A stretch of DNA of 64,000 nt from Gnetum montanum (Eukaryota > Streptophyta > Gnetopsida > Gnetales > Gnetaceae): assembly GCA_015680685.1 (NCBI GenBank), contig MNCI01014752.1, forward strand, positions 618,600-682,599, read 5' to 3'. Position 1 is the stretch's first letter. Each line of letters begins with the position of its first letter. The notes below the pieces were generated by a model. The model saw only the letters and a program-made list of their open reading frames with translations. It searched no databases and was not told the DNA's origin. The translations under genes were made by a program, and so were the position numbers. This document shows, in pieces, positions 47,363 through 58,811 of the stretch.

Positions 47363-48400
47363 CTATCAGAGCTTAGGTCCCATAAAATTCAAAGACTATT
47401 GGAGTAAGCTGCTAAGGAATAAGGTGAGCTATGGAAGAGAAAAATTGTAGAAGAGTATTGCCAAGATCCTTCCCTTCAGAAGAGGGAAGTAAGATTTTAT
47501 GAGGATGAAGAAGAGTCACCACTCGAAGAGATGGTGAATACGAAAATTTTTCCTATCCAAAAGATGACATTAGAAGTTTCAGAAAAAGTAAACCAAATGT
47601 GGGATTCCCTAGACAATATATTTCAATCTATTCTTAAAATAGTAGAGGAGTCTAGACAGCAAGCTAGTGATCACGAAAAAGGGAAAAAGAGAGAAGCTAA
47701 ACATGCACGTAGCAAGGGTAAGGGAAAAGTTGCCATCATTGAAGAGGTTGTGGATTTGGAAATAGAAAATGATAGTGGATGTGAAATATGTCAATATGAC
47801 CATCNTTAACATATTATCCAAGTGGAACTCCACCACAATCGATTGAGCAATATCAACAGTGGAAGCACCCAAAATCATGGGGAATGCCACCACCAAGGCA
47901 ATAGTATCCTTACCAACAACCTAACCCGTATGGATATTACGTGCAGTAGCCAATCTCCCCATGTGACTTTATTGGTCACATCACTCCTCAACCTCACTAC
48001 CAAGCCTGTGAGTATTATGGGACTCCCTCTTCTAGGAGAAATATTCCACAAGCATATCATCCTTTTCATCTTGCCACATCTCTACCACCAATAGCTCCAC
48101 TACCACCTGCTCTCGTGATGCAAGGTGAAATCCCTACCCAGCCACAACAACGTAATGCCACAAGGGCTGTTAACTCTCATCTTACTATTGGTTCCAACAA
48201 CCACATGAAGAAAATACATTTCCTTAGAACCAACGGTCCAACTAATCCCTTGTTATCACAAGTAGATAATTTCTTAGATGCCTTAGTATCAATCAAAACT
48301 TTGGAGCCCCCTTCAACCTAATCACCACAGTCAATGCATACAGTCATGCTAACACATGCCTTCATCGATTAGATCAAAGCTGGCCACCTTCCCAGGTAAT
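47363..48400 (+). pseudogene. gag: Gag pseudogene, second part (copy E)
   Basis: It continues gag after copy D: a coiled-coil-like helical segment and Lys-rich stretch (47531-47809: MWDSLDNIFQSILKIVEES, then KGKGKVAIIEEVVD), the Cys-His motif GCEICQYDH (about 47778-47804), an N at 47805 where about 120-150 bases are missing relative to other copies, then the Pro/Tyr/Gln-rich tail (about 47815-48330). Confidence 0.82.
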
Positions 48401-49000
48401 TATTTTATCCTTGGAGTCCTCTAATATACTTACAAATCATTATAAATGCACCATGCAAGGCTCTTTTGGATTTAGATTCCAGTGTCAACTTGATTTCTCA
48501 AGAAATGTACAAGGCCTGGAACCTACCTCCATTGAAAAAAGCAACATCCATCTAGAGTTGGCTAACCAATCCATCACTATCCCTTTGGGATTGTTGGAAG
48601 ACATTGTTACCACTATTTTTTGGTGGTCATACCCAGCTGACTTCCTAGTGATTCAAGTAAACAATAGTAAGGGGGACTTCCCAATCATAATGGGAAGAGC
48701 CTAGCTAAGCACCATCGATGCATGCCTAGGAATTTGTAATCTTTCCCTAGAAATATCAAAGAAAAATACATTTAGATAGATCAAGAAGAAGAAAGTTTTA
48801 TGCATCACATATAGTGACACAAGGTGTAATTGTGTGCAGAGGTCATGGTTTGTGCAAACTTTAACATTGCCTACATGCAATCAGTGTGCATAAGTGATCA
48901 ACATACAAAGATGCTTGTATGCAACAGCCACACAATAAGAAGGCACCCAGTGGCTTATAGCTAATCAAGAAAGTAGTTCACTCATATGCATGGAACCAAC
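48401..49000 (+). pseudogene. Aspartic protease pseudogene (copy E)
   Basis: The active-site strand reads PCKALLDLDSSVNLISQEMY, with Gly of the triad changed to Asp. IPLGLLEDIVTTIFWWSYP, FLVIQVNNS and FPIIMGRA follow, then a TAG in place of TGG and the decayed Cys-rich spacer. Confidence 0.85.
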
Positions 49001-50229
49001 TGAGGGTTTGATTTGCATTGATAGCATAAATGCATTAGAGCAAGTCCACCACCAACTTCCAAGTCTTAACCTTGAAAATGTCAACCAAGAGAAGTTGGAA
49101 ATCCCTGAGAAATTTAAGTAGGAGCCCCTCAAGTTGAAACCATTGCCCACCGATATGGAATACACGTTCCTTAAAAATGGAAAACTAGTCATTGCTCCTC
49201 AACAGAAAGAAGTACTGCTAAAGGTAATCAATAGATGGCCAAAATCCTTCGCTTGGTCATATCCCAAATTAACTGGAATAGATCCTAGGATATGCCAACA
49301 TAGGATTTACACCGACCCCTCCATGAAGCCTCAAAGATAACTATAGAGGCATTTGAACCCAAAGTTGAAGCAAGTAGTCAAGGAAGAAATTGAACAACTT
49401 CTCAAGGCTAGGCTTATACCCCATTGCTGATAGCAAATGGGTTAGCCCCTTAGTTATTGTGCCTAAAAAGGGAGGCAAATGAAGGGTATGCATAGATTTT
49501 AGGCTACTAAATATGGCAACATTCAAAGATCACTTTCAATTATCATTTGTTAACCAAGTCTTAGACACCATCGCAGGGCATCGCTACTATAGTTTTCTAG
49601 ATGGATACAATGGATATAATCAAATACAAATAGCCCCAGAAGACCAAGCCAAGACTACGTTCACTAGTCCTTGGGGAATGTTTGCATACAAACAGATGTT
49701 GTTTGGCTTGTGCAATGCCTCTACAACATTTCAATGACTAGTTCTAAGCATCTTCCAACATCATATAGGAAATGGTGTAGAAGTCTTTATGGATTATTTC
49801 TTCACCTATGAAGCAAACTTTGATCAAGCCTTGGACTGGTTAGAGCAAGTGTTAAAAAGATGTGTAGAAACCAATTTTACGCTCAACTGGAAGAAAACCC
49901 ATTTGATGGTCCAAAAGGATGTAATACTAGGGCACAAAATATCATACACAGGGATAGAGGTAGACCCCAAGAAAATAAAATTTATCCAAGGAATTACCCA
50001 TCAACTGGAAACTGTTAAAGATATTCAAGCATTCCTTAGACATACTGGCTACTATAGGAGATTTATTGAGAACTTTTCAAAGGTTTCCAAACCATTGGTG
50101 GAATTAACAAAAAAGGACGTACATTTCAAATGGACCAGGAAATGCGAATTAGCTTTTCAAACTCTGAAATAGAATCTAGTAGAAACATCCATTCTACAAG
50201 CTTCTGACTAGTCCAAACCATTCCATATC
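49001..50229 (+). pseudogene. Reverse transcriptase pseudogene (copy E)
   Basis: It contains the tether, fingers and FLDGYNGYNQIQIAPEDQ (49513-49737), then FGLCNASTTFQ. The catalytic box reads VFMDYFF, with the second Asp changed to Tyr, so it is inactive. The thumb is open from 49789 to 50172 (LGHKISYTGIEVDPKKI, YYRRFIENFSKVSKPL). Confidence 0.9.
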
Positions 50230-50580
50230 ATGACTGATGCATCCAACTATGTCTTAGGAGTTGTACTTACACAATTAGATGACCAAGAGAGTCCTTATTA
50301 CATTCACTGTGCAAGTAGAAGTATCATTGGTGCACAACTTAACTACACTACCACAGAGAAAGAATTAATGGTTGTAGTGTTTGCGCTAGAAAATTTTAGA
50401 CACTATGTATTGGGATATAAAGTATATATACATATAGATCATAGTGCAATAAGGTCCTTCATGAATAAGCCAATGGTAAGCCCTTGTATTATATCATGGC
50501 TTGTAATCTTATAAGAGTTTGATCTTACGATGATCAATCGTAAAGGCACTGAGAACGAAGTTGCTGATCATTTATCTCCG
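50230..50580 (+). pseudogene. RNase H pseudogene (copy E)
   Basis: MTDASNYVLG, LNYTTTEKELMVVVFAL and HIDHSAIRSFMN keep all recognisable acidic positions. A stop follows WLVIL. This is the best preserved RNase H in the window. Confidence 0.88.
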
Positions 50581-51960
50581 TTGCGATGGGGCAACAAAGA
50601 GGATGAGTATTCAACTTCTAATTATTTCCCTGATGAATTCCTCTTTGCTAGTGTAGTGAATAATCAATCATCCATGGAGACAAAATAGTACAATAGAATT
50701 CTTACCTATCTCCTCACCCAACAAACACCACAAGAGCTAAACCTTAAGAAGAAACAATAATTATTTCACTGAGCCAAGTACTTTATGGAGATCAATGGGA
50801 AACTTTACAAAGTGTGTCCCAATGACTTGGTTTGATGGTGTGTTCCTGATATAGATCAACTACGAGTTCTCCAAGATGCTCATGAGGGTCCTTGTGGGGG
50901 TCATTATGCTAGAAGACAAACAGCCATCAAGATCCTTCTTGAAAAATATTATTGGCCTACATTATTTTGAGATTCCTATCATTTCATCCAATCTTGTGAG
51001 CACTATCAACATGATGGGGGAATGACTACTAGAATGGAGGATCCACAACAATGGATTCAACCATTAGAACCCTTCAACATTTGGAGAATTGATTTTATGG
51101 GGCTGATTACACCAATGTCCAATGGAAAATCTTATATTATTGTTTCCATTGATTACCTAACAAAATGGGCTAAAGTAGCTACTGTTAAAGATTGTACATC
51201 ATCTACAACTGCACGATTTGTTCAACAACAAATCATAAACAAGTTTGGTGTGTTGTGTGCACTTATTTTAGATAATGGTACACATTTCATAGGTGAAAAT
51301 TTTGGAAATTAATTCAATGCTTAGGGGTTGAGCATAAATTGACTACACCATAGCATCCCCCAAGTGAAGGGTCAAGCAGAAGTCACCAACGGGAAGATTA
51401 CAAAGATATTGACAAGAATCGTTAGCAAGTTTAGGTGAGACTAGAGTACTAAGTTGAACAATACTCTTTGGGCATACCGCTCCACATGGAAACTCCCTAT
51501 AGGCTATTCTCCCTATGAGTTAGTGTACGATAAAGTACCAAGGCTTCCCATTCATAATGAGCTTCGTACACCATTTATGGCATGTGATCTCAACCTTGAC
51601 CTTGATCTAGCATAGAAACAATGGTTAGTAACCCTTAACTTGCTCGATGAAAACTGATTAGCTCCCCTATCATCTAACAAATTACACAAGGCCTTTAATA
51701 AACAACATCATGACCTAAAAATTAGGAAAGTTAAATATCAGCCAGGAGATAAGGTTCTCTACTGGAATCCCACACATGTGCCACAACGTACTAAATTTCA
51801 AATACCATGCGAAGGACCTTATATTATTTATGCAACTTTTTCTTCAAGGGCCATGAAAATATAAAAACTTGAGAGCCTGGATAAGAAAATTTTGGTTAAT
51901 GTGCAACAACCAAACCTTTCTATGAGCTTAGGATAGCCAGTACACATGCTACCTCTCTTG
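50581..51960 (+). pseudogene. Integrase and linker pseudogene (copy E)
   Basis: The linker (NKEDEYSTSNYFPDEF) leads to HHCC with HEGPCGGHYARR and CEHYQHDGG (last Cys now Tyr). The core (51022-51312) has RIDFMG and LDNGTH, and beyond a frameshift GQAEVTN, so all three acidic residues remain. The C-terminal domain is broken by stops (about 51740-51900). Confidence 0.87.
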
Positions 51961-53454
51961 TTGGACAACCCTACTCACTATTTCGGATCTCCTCCTTCCA
52001 ACTTAGGCGTGGGGGAGATGGACACCTATGCTAACCATTCTAGGCCCTCAATTCTTTTTGAATTTTTTTTTACACATTTTTTATTTTACACATTCTTTCA
52101 AATTTCTTTATTTTTTTTTTTACACCATCATTCATGTTTTTACTATTTCTTTGTTCGCTTGATTTACTTTTATTCGACATCTAATAAGTGCTCATGATGG
52201 TGGATTGAATTATATCATATTGATTGCTAATGTTTGGTTTTTACCTTTGAATTATGATGTTGATATTAAGGTATGGTTTTTTTGATAAAACAAGCAATGA
52301 GTCCATGATGTTCACTCATCCATACAACTCTATGGTATCCTTTAGCTTGGAACTATATAGTCCCCTTTTTCTAAGTAAACTTGTTAATGAATTGGTGGTT
52401 GGGTATTTTTCAAACCAAAGAAAGACTCAAAGGATGAAAATGATGTGACTTCAAGGGGATTTAATGCATTTGTGTTGGCCATTCTCTTGGGTGCTTGGAT
52501 GCTTTTTCTTGGGTTTTCTGTCATCTGACATTGTTCAAATATCAGGAAGCTGAGTAAATAAAAATAAGTCTTTGCATGGTGTGGTTCTCATGCATAAAGA
52601 TAAAATAAATAAATAAAAAGAGAGAAAAAATTGTGAGAATTCAAAGCACACCCCTTAGACATAATAAAGCAATATGGGTTCCAAGCATTGGTTATGAAAC
52701 TGGAAAGACATGTTACCCATGCCTGAAGGTTCCCTCTAACTAAGGCCCTTTCTCACTTCCTACTTCTCCATCTTGCTCTCCTCGAGATGATGGTCACTCT
52801 TTGTAAAGGAATTCTTGTTGCCTCAAGAGGATGGATTGGCCAAGTGTATTGATGCAAGGTCACTAAATGTGGTTGGTTTGAGTTTGGATTTGGAATGAGT
52901 TCTACTTAGTTATCTTAACCATGAAATACATAAGGGGCTTTACACAACCTTATTCTTGGGATTCCATTCCATTCTCTCCTCTCCATATTTCTTCCCATTT
53001 TCCACCTCATTGCTAGTTTTATCATTAGTCCATTCTGGGTTGATGCATTATTTTTCTTTGATGAATTCTTGTGGGTAAGTTTTTGACTCTTGCTTCCAAA
53101 TGACATTCTTAGAGCCTACAGACTCTTTAGTTTGTGGGTTTGTTAGGGCATAAAAGGCATGAGCCTGCTTTAGGGAGGACCCACTAGCATTCCTTTTTGG
53201 TGTGATTGTTAAGTTCTTTTCCTTAAACATTTCCTACAATCAATCATCTCTTATTTCATCCCCATTCATGACATCCATTTTATTGGCATAGTCGTTGTTA
53301 TTTTTTCCCATCTTTCTTGTTCCTCATATTTTTCCATCTTATAGCTACCGGAGGTTCGCTCTTAGTTGTGGGGGTCCTAGCACAAATTTTTTAATTTTCT
53401 CCATTTTACTATTCACCTAACCCCTACACCTTGGGTAGTCACCTGTGATAAATC
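51961..53454 (+). other. 3' untranslated region of copy E, 3' end deleted
   Basis: It contains the first PPT-like motif (mutated to GCGTGGGGGAGATGG, about 52007-52021), T-rich tract, stem-loop (52578-52652) and middle PPT-like motif (TTGTGGGGGTCC, about 53365-53376). The exon-like block, the true PPT and the start of the LTR are missing at the junction near 53455. Confidence 0.82.
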
Positions 53455-54096
53455 TCCGGACTAGTTTCTTTATTCGAGCATTATGTACCTAAGCACACCT
53501 TGTATATGGAAATAAAGATGAGCTCTTTGATTCATCCTTGTAGCACTTGAGATTTTTTTTATTACGCATTTCTTTTATTTTATTTCCTTATGCATTTATT
53601 TTATTTTATGCACTTTACATTTATGTTATTAGTGTAGAAATTCATTTTGATCAATTAAGAAAATCATTAAATTACACTTAGTACAATCACTTCTAGCATG
53701 CATGTAACACTTGGTAACCTAGTAACAATTAGCGTTTGGTAATCCTAGTAGTGTTGCACTGGTTCAGGATGTGTACAACAAGTGAGAACAGATGCTGGTG
53801 TTAGGATTAGTTAGAACTTAGCTAATGAGTAATTAAGTTAAATTAGTTACCTAGTTATCTCTCTCTTTTCCTATTAGCACAGGACATAAAAACATAAAAG
53901 CTATAAAAATCATATGCCTCAAGCTTACTTAACCATACAATCATGACATACAAGTAAGCTTGGGAAGACAACGATCAACCAACCCGTCCTTGTTCCACAA
54001 GGGCACATAAGCATTTAGTACTTGAAATTCAACCGAATTGTGCATGAAACACTCATATTTGTATGGTTGAACGTAGGGGTACCTCGTCGCTCCTCA
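53455..54096 (+). repeat. 3' LTR of copy E, truncated (about 642 bp)
   Basis: It aligns with the 5' LTR from about 35300 onward and ends TCGTCGCTCCTCA at 54096. U3, with its tandem array and TATA, has been deleted. Confidence 0.88.
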
Positions 54097-54101
54097 ATGA
54101 G

Positions 54102-54937
54102 CATGAGATACCCCTATACCCAACCATAAAAATCACCAAGGTATTACACATGATCCAATTGAATTCCATGAACCTATAGTTATCTCATACACTAGTTCCT
54201 CTAGGAAGTGAAATGGCATTGAGGCTCAATGGTATGGTTTAAGTGTAATTGAGATATATGAATTTTTATTGTTTTTTATATTTTATGGATGTAATCGCCT
54301 ACAACAAGAATAAGGGTAGATTAGATTAAAAACTAGTGTTTATCACCTAGCTAACCTAACACAAGTAATTTTTCCACTTTCCCAAACACATCTAAACACA
54401 TATAGCATTGCTGGGCTACCAAACGTTAAGCATTGCTAGGTTACCAAGTACTATATGAATGCTCGAAGTGGTCGTGCTCATGTTCATTAATTTCTGAAAA
54501 TGAATTTCTTAATCAAATGCATTAAACTAAAGGATAACAAAGTAGAATGCATTAAAGAAAATATTAAGCTATTCTCAGTGCTACAAGGATTGTCAAAAGA
54601 TTTCATTTTATTCCCATCACATTACTGCAGTTAGGTACATCAATGCTCGAACAAAGAACCATACACACTTTAGACTCCTTTTGCAAGAACTCTAGAAAAT
54701 ATTCTAACTCTAGTAAGAAGAAACAACAAGAGCTTTACTACCTTGCTTGAAAACTAAAAACTAACTAATGAATTACTTCCAAAACTAGAGCTCAGGTGTA
54801 GTATTTATAAACTCAGGGTATATACCCTAACGTTGGACATCTGACATTGGATCCAGGCCCCAACATCACACATGCAACATTGTGGCCCCAATGTCACGTA
54901 CTTGATATCGTAGCCAACATCAAATGGTGATTCATCA
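54102..54937 (-). repeat. 5' LTR of copy B, displaced part
   Basis: In plus reading it continues CATGAGATACCCCTATACCC from the TGATGAG at 34954-34960 and ends GGTGATTCATCA. It aligns with the 3' LTR of B (25827-26606). TATA on the complement lies at 54802-54809. The bases after it, CCTTG, would be B's right target duplication; the left one is lost. Confidence 0.88.
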
Positions 54938-56559
54938 CCTTGACTTACTCCAAGTCTAGTTGACATCTTTAATTTTTTAGTAAACAATGTTTGGCAACAC
55001 CTTTGACTATTTAGTTTAGAAAGTTCACCATAACTTACAATGGTTGTTCATCATAACTTCTATGTCTACACTTCTTATGATGATCAACCATTTATCATCT
55101 TATGCTTTCTTTTATTTTTCTTCTTTATTAGATTATAATTATCTCTACTTACTTTTTTATAACACCCTAATGTTTCAAACCTAGAATCCTAGGTCTATTA
55201 TTTATTTTCTTATTCTTAATTCTTAATCATAAGGGTATATTTAAATATATTATGTTAATAGTATATGGTATCTTGTTATTTTTTTATGCTAGTATATTCT
55301 AATGTCTTTCTTATGCTTATACTTATTGTTATGAATTTTGGGGTTTAAATCCTTAACTCCTTGTTTACATTCATTCCATTAGCATTTTATGATTAGTACA
55401 TAATGATGCATTTTCTTATAATCTTATTTCTTTAAACTCTCTTCAATGATCTCATGTAGTCTAATTTTTTTTATTTTATTATTTATTTTTTTGCAATCCA
55501 ACACATTCCAAAGTGGCATTCGCATATAAGTTTATGTATATTGTATCTTAAAACAACTTCTCATGCATTGATAGTATAAATATTTTATTATGTCTCATGT
55601 TTTTAAGGTTTGGACCTTGGACCTTACTCTTATCACATATTTGGAAATATTTTTTTTTTTTTGTATTTCTTTTCTTGATTATTATTTCTTGATATTTGCT
55701 AATGCTTAGTGTTGTGCAGTGTTGGACTCCAAAAAATAAATATATTAAAAATAAAAATTTAGAATAAAAAAGCAAAGAAGTAGAGGAGAAATTTTAAAAT
55801 AACAAAAAGCAAAGGCCCAATGGTTTTAGGGATGCCTTTTTAGCTTTTCATTCTTATAACCAAACTGAAAAACCTCTCCTTTGTGTTAGGAAAAAGATTA
55901 GACCTTGCCCTCGTTTAGAAGTACTTAAATGGGTCTTCATTTCCTACTAAAGGCTTATTATTAATAAAAGGGAAAAACTAAAGGGAGCAACATTTAACAA
56001 TTCAACTAAAGCATCAACTTTTAAATGATGTCATTTTGAACTAACAATGGAACAAAATTAGTTTCAAGAATCACTATGAAAAATTACATTACATTGAAAC
56101 TTCCATATCACATAAAGAATAAGAGGATGAAAGGAACATTAAGTATGAAGTAGAAATCCTTGAATTTAAAGAGTTTTACCAAATAAAACTTCATTTAATC
56201 TTGGTTAAAAACCATGTAAATACTTGCTACACCATGTCTAAGAGCTATGAGCAAGGGGATAACTAACAAAACAGATAAATTTATCTTCCATGGTGTAGAT
56301 AGGATATCTTGGGTTATGAACACCCTAATTAAAGCATTGAATGTCATAATGCTTAGTGCTTTGACTTTACCCATTCTTAATTTATAGATGATACTCTTTC
56401 TTCTTTTTTTACAAGAAACTACTTTCATCCTTACAAATGCATATAATTTTCTTAATCTTTTTTCTTGTGCATCTAGATTATGACATAATTTTATGAAAAG
56501 TAAAATTTTAAAGGTTGCAACCACTAAAATAGACTTTCAAGAGTTTTGTTCCAAAGTAT
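54938..56559. other. AT-rich sequence, nothing firmly recognised
   Basis: T-rich, low-complexity plus strand with no supported gene. A 109-codon complement ORF (56195-56524) has no recognised motif. Confidence 0.5.
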
Positions 56560-57400
56560 AATGAAAAGAAGATAATCTACCTACCAAATATTTGGACATT
56601 TATCTCTTCATTGAATGAATGAGAATACATTTTAGAAATATATTCATGACAAAGTGGTAAAATATTTGGTTACATGGAAGGAAAAAATTTTAACTTAAGA
56701 AGGAAGACTCTAGTTACTTAAATCAACACTTCATGCTATGTCCTTTTATCTATTGTCTTACAAAAAAGCCCTAGAAATAGTTGTGAATACTCTAGAAAAA
56801 CTAGAGTATCAATTTCTTTAGTCTCATACTAAGGATAACATTTTTCATTCTATAAAATGAGATTTTATTTGTTGACCTATTCAAAAAGATAGTTGAGATA
56901 TTTGACATCTTCACTCTATTATTTTGATGTTGCTTGGTGAACTTGTTTAGCAAATTTAAATAGGAGATAAGACATGGGTTCAAGTGATGCATATCAAGTA
57001 TCTTTCTAATAATCATTTGTTTCACAATGCACCTCGAATACCTTATATTAAACTAACATGATAGAGTTTTGAAAAGTTAAAAGTTTGATTTAAGAGAATA
57101 GTGCTTGTTGAAGGGCAATCAATTCATTAGGGTGATTCTAATCAATATACATTAAATGATGTTCATACAAAGTTGGGTTAGGTATTAAGGATAGATCCTC
57201 TTAAGGAGGAATGGTGGAAAGATATTATAATTCCAACCTAAAAAAATTTTATGTCTAAATATTTATATGGAAAATTACCTATGAATGTTCTTTTAGATCA
57301 TAAAGGTTTTATTACAATTGAGCTTCATATGAGGTGAAGGATACAACCTAAGCTCATTAATGATAATTTATTACAATGTCCTACTATTTAATCATTTTCA
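56560..57400 (+). mobile_element. Highly decayed LINE fragment (RT C-terminal region)
   Basis: Plus-strand translation gives WKEKILT, a stop, then EGRL, LLKSTLHAMSFYLLSYKKA and VVNTLEKLEYQFL with SHTKDNIFHSIK. This is the order expected after the RT palm of plant L1 ORF2. Later GDKTWVQVMHIKYL and EEWWKDIIIPT fit the region before the zf-RVT domain. Many stops. It is distinct from, and older-looking than, the LINE at 58.5 kb. Confidence 0.5.
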
Positions 57401-57876
57401 CAAGAACTTACACACATAACTATCATACATTAGAACTATATGTCTAATCATAATGTAGTTTCTCAAACTTCTCAAATTTTTGAAAAGTGAAAGCAACACA
57501 AATATATAACTCTTACTACCTCTACCCTTCATTCCATATGGTGTTGCAAAAATTGGTGGGTCTTCAAACATGAATACTACAATTACATTATCAAGTTTCT
57601 AAGGTTTATTACAAATTCATCTTCCTTTATTTACTATATTGGTAATGGTGATATCTAAGAATAAATGTTTTAAGTTACTCAACTTTAGTTTTTTGTAATG
57701 TTTATCTTGCTTTTCTATTTGATATTTTTATTTTCTCAAATTAATTGGTTTGTATGGAAGGTAGTCTTTTATTCTATATTGAAAGCTCTAGTATCTCCCA
57801 TTTTATATGGCCCCTTTTTTCATTTTCTAGTTTTCTAAAATTTCAATTTTGTCTTCAATATAGTTGATAATGTAAT
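57401..57876. other. AT-rich sequence, nothing recognised
   Basis: No ORF or repeat structure supported. It may be the 3' remainder of the decayed LINE. Confidence 0.4.
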
Positions 57877-58487
57877 CAACTTTTAGTCTTTTGGATGTGT
57901 CCTATCCACCATAGAACTACTTTACCTTTCTTCCAAAAAAACATAAAGTAAAAGATCCAAAAAAAATAAAAATTACTAAGAAATTAAAAAATACAAAGAA
58001 ATGGAAAATGTATTAAAAGTAAAAAATTATGAAAAAAATAAGAAATATTTAAAAATAAACAAATAAACAAGAAAATAGAAAATGCACTTATAGTTCTTAA
58101 TTAAAATGTTGTATCTCCCCCATAGCTAAGGTCTAAGCAAGAGACACACAAGATGGAACAAGTGACAAGGAAGTTGGATAATGAGATAGCTAACAAAGAG
58201 ATTAACTTTCAGTCTTTTGGGTGCCCTCCCAACCACCATAGAACCAAGTTTACGATTCATTCAAAAAAAACATAAATTTTAAAACTAAAAAAAAAATAGA
58301 GATTTATAAAAAAATTTGAAAATATAATTGAATAAATAACGTATTAAAATAGAAAATTATGTAATAAAAAATTATAAAAATAAATAAAAAAGGTAAAAAA
58401 ATTACAAAACAAAAAATTGAAAAAACACTTATAGTTCTCAATTAAAATGGGGCATCTCTCCTAAGGTTATGGTCTAAAGAGGATGCA
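57877..58487. repeat. Tandem duplication, two units of about 280-300 bp
   Basis: Both units begin ATCAACTTTTAGTCTTTTGG or its variant, continue with CCACCATAGAAC, an A-rich stretch with short AAAAAT repeats, and end CACTTATAGTTCT(T/C)AATTAAAATG and ATCTC(C/T)CC. Unit 1 is about 57877-58150 and unit 2 about 58201-58487. The second unit ends just before the LINE. Confidence 0.8.
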
Positions 58488-58811
58488 CAATTTTTTGTCT
58501 TGGTTTTCTATTTCAGCTTTTTTGCTACCGTGGTGCCCTAGGATTCTAGCTTCCTATGCTGCTGCACCTCGCTCTGGTGGCTGTGGCTCTTCCTCCTGCT
58601 CGTGGCCTCCGATTTGATGGAATTTGTTGCTTCTGTGAGGATGCATGCAAGTTCAGAACCCTAAATAGACCTGGTTCATCCAAATCAACAAAATTATTCA
58701 AGATATTCAGTTGTGGATGAAAACAGGCACACTAGTGATGAGGGTTTTCCTGCAGTCAGGGTTGCAGAATAGTGTCGAGAAAGTGTGCGGCCCAGGGATG
58801 GGCAAGTCGCA

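Larger units (their letters stand above)
34961..54096 (+). mobile_element. Copy E: Athila-type element nested in the 5' LTR of copy B and split by copy D
   Basis: Order on the plus strand: 5' LTR (34961-35940), PBS, gag part 1, copy D, gag part 2, protease, RT, RNase H, integrase, 3' untranslated region and a truncated 3' LTR (53455-54096). The outer termini have mutated to TAATGAG and CTCCTCA from TGATGAG and CTCATCA. Without D the element is about 9.26 kb. RT to integrase stay in one frame from 49513 to 51312. Confidence 0.93.

Noticed and set aside
51961-53454. An intact envelope-like ORF in the 3' region of any copy
   Set aside because: No long open frame, signal peptide or membrane segment is seen; only the short exon-like block is conserved.
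56195-56524. 109-codon ORF on the complement as a gene
   Set aside because: No recognised motif, no regulatory context, low-complexity AT-rich region, adjacent to a decayed plus-strand LINE.
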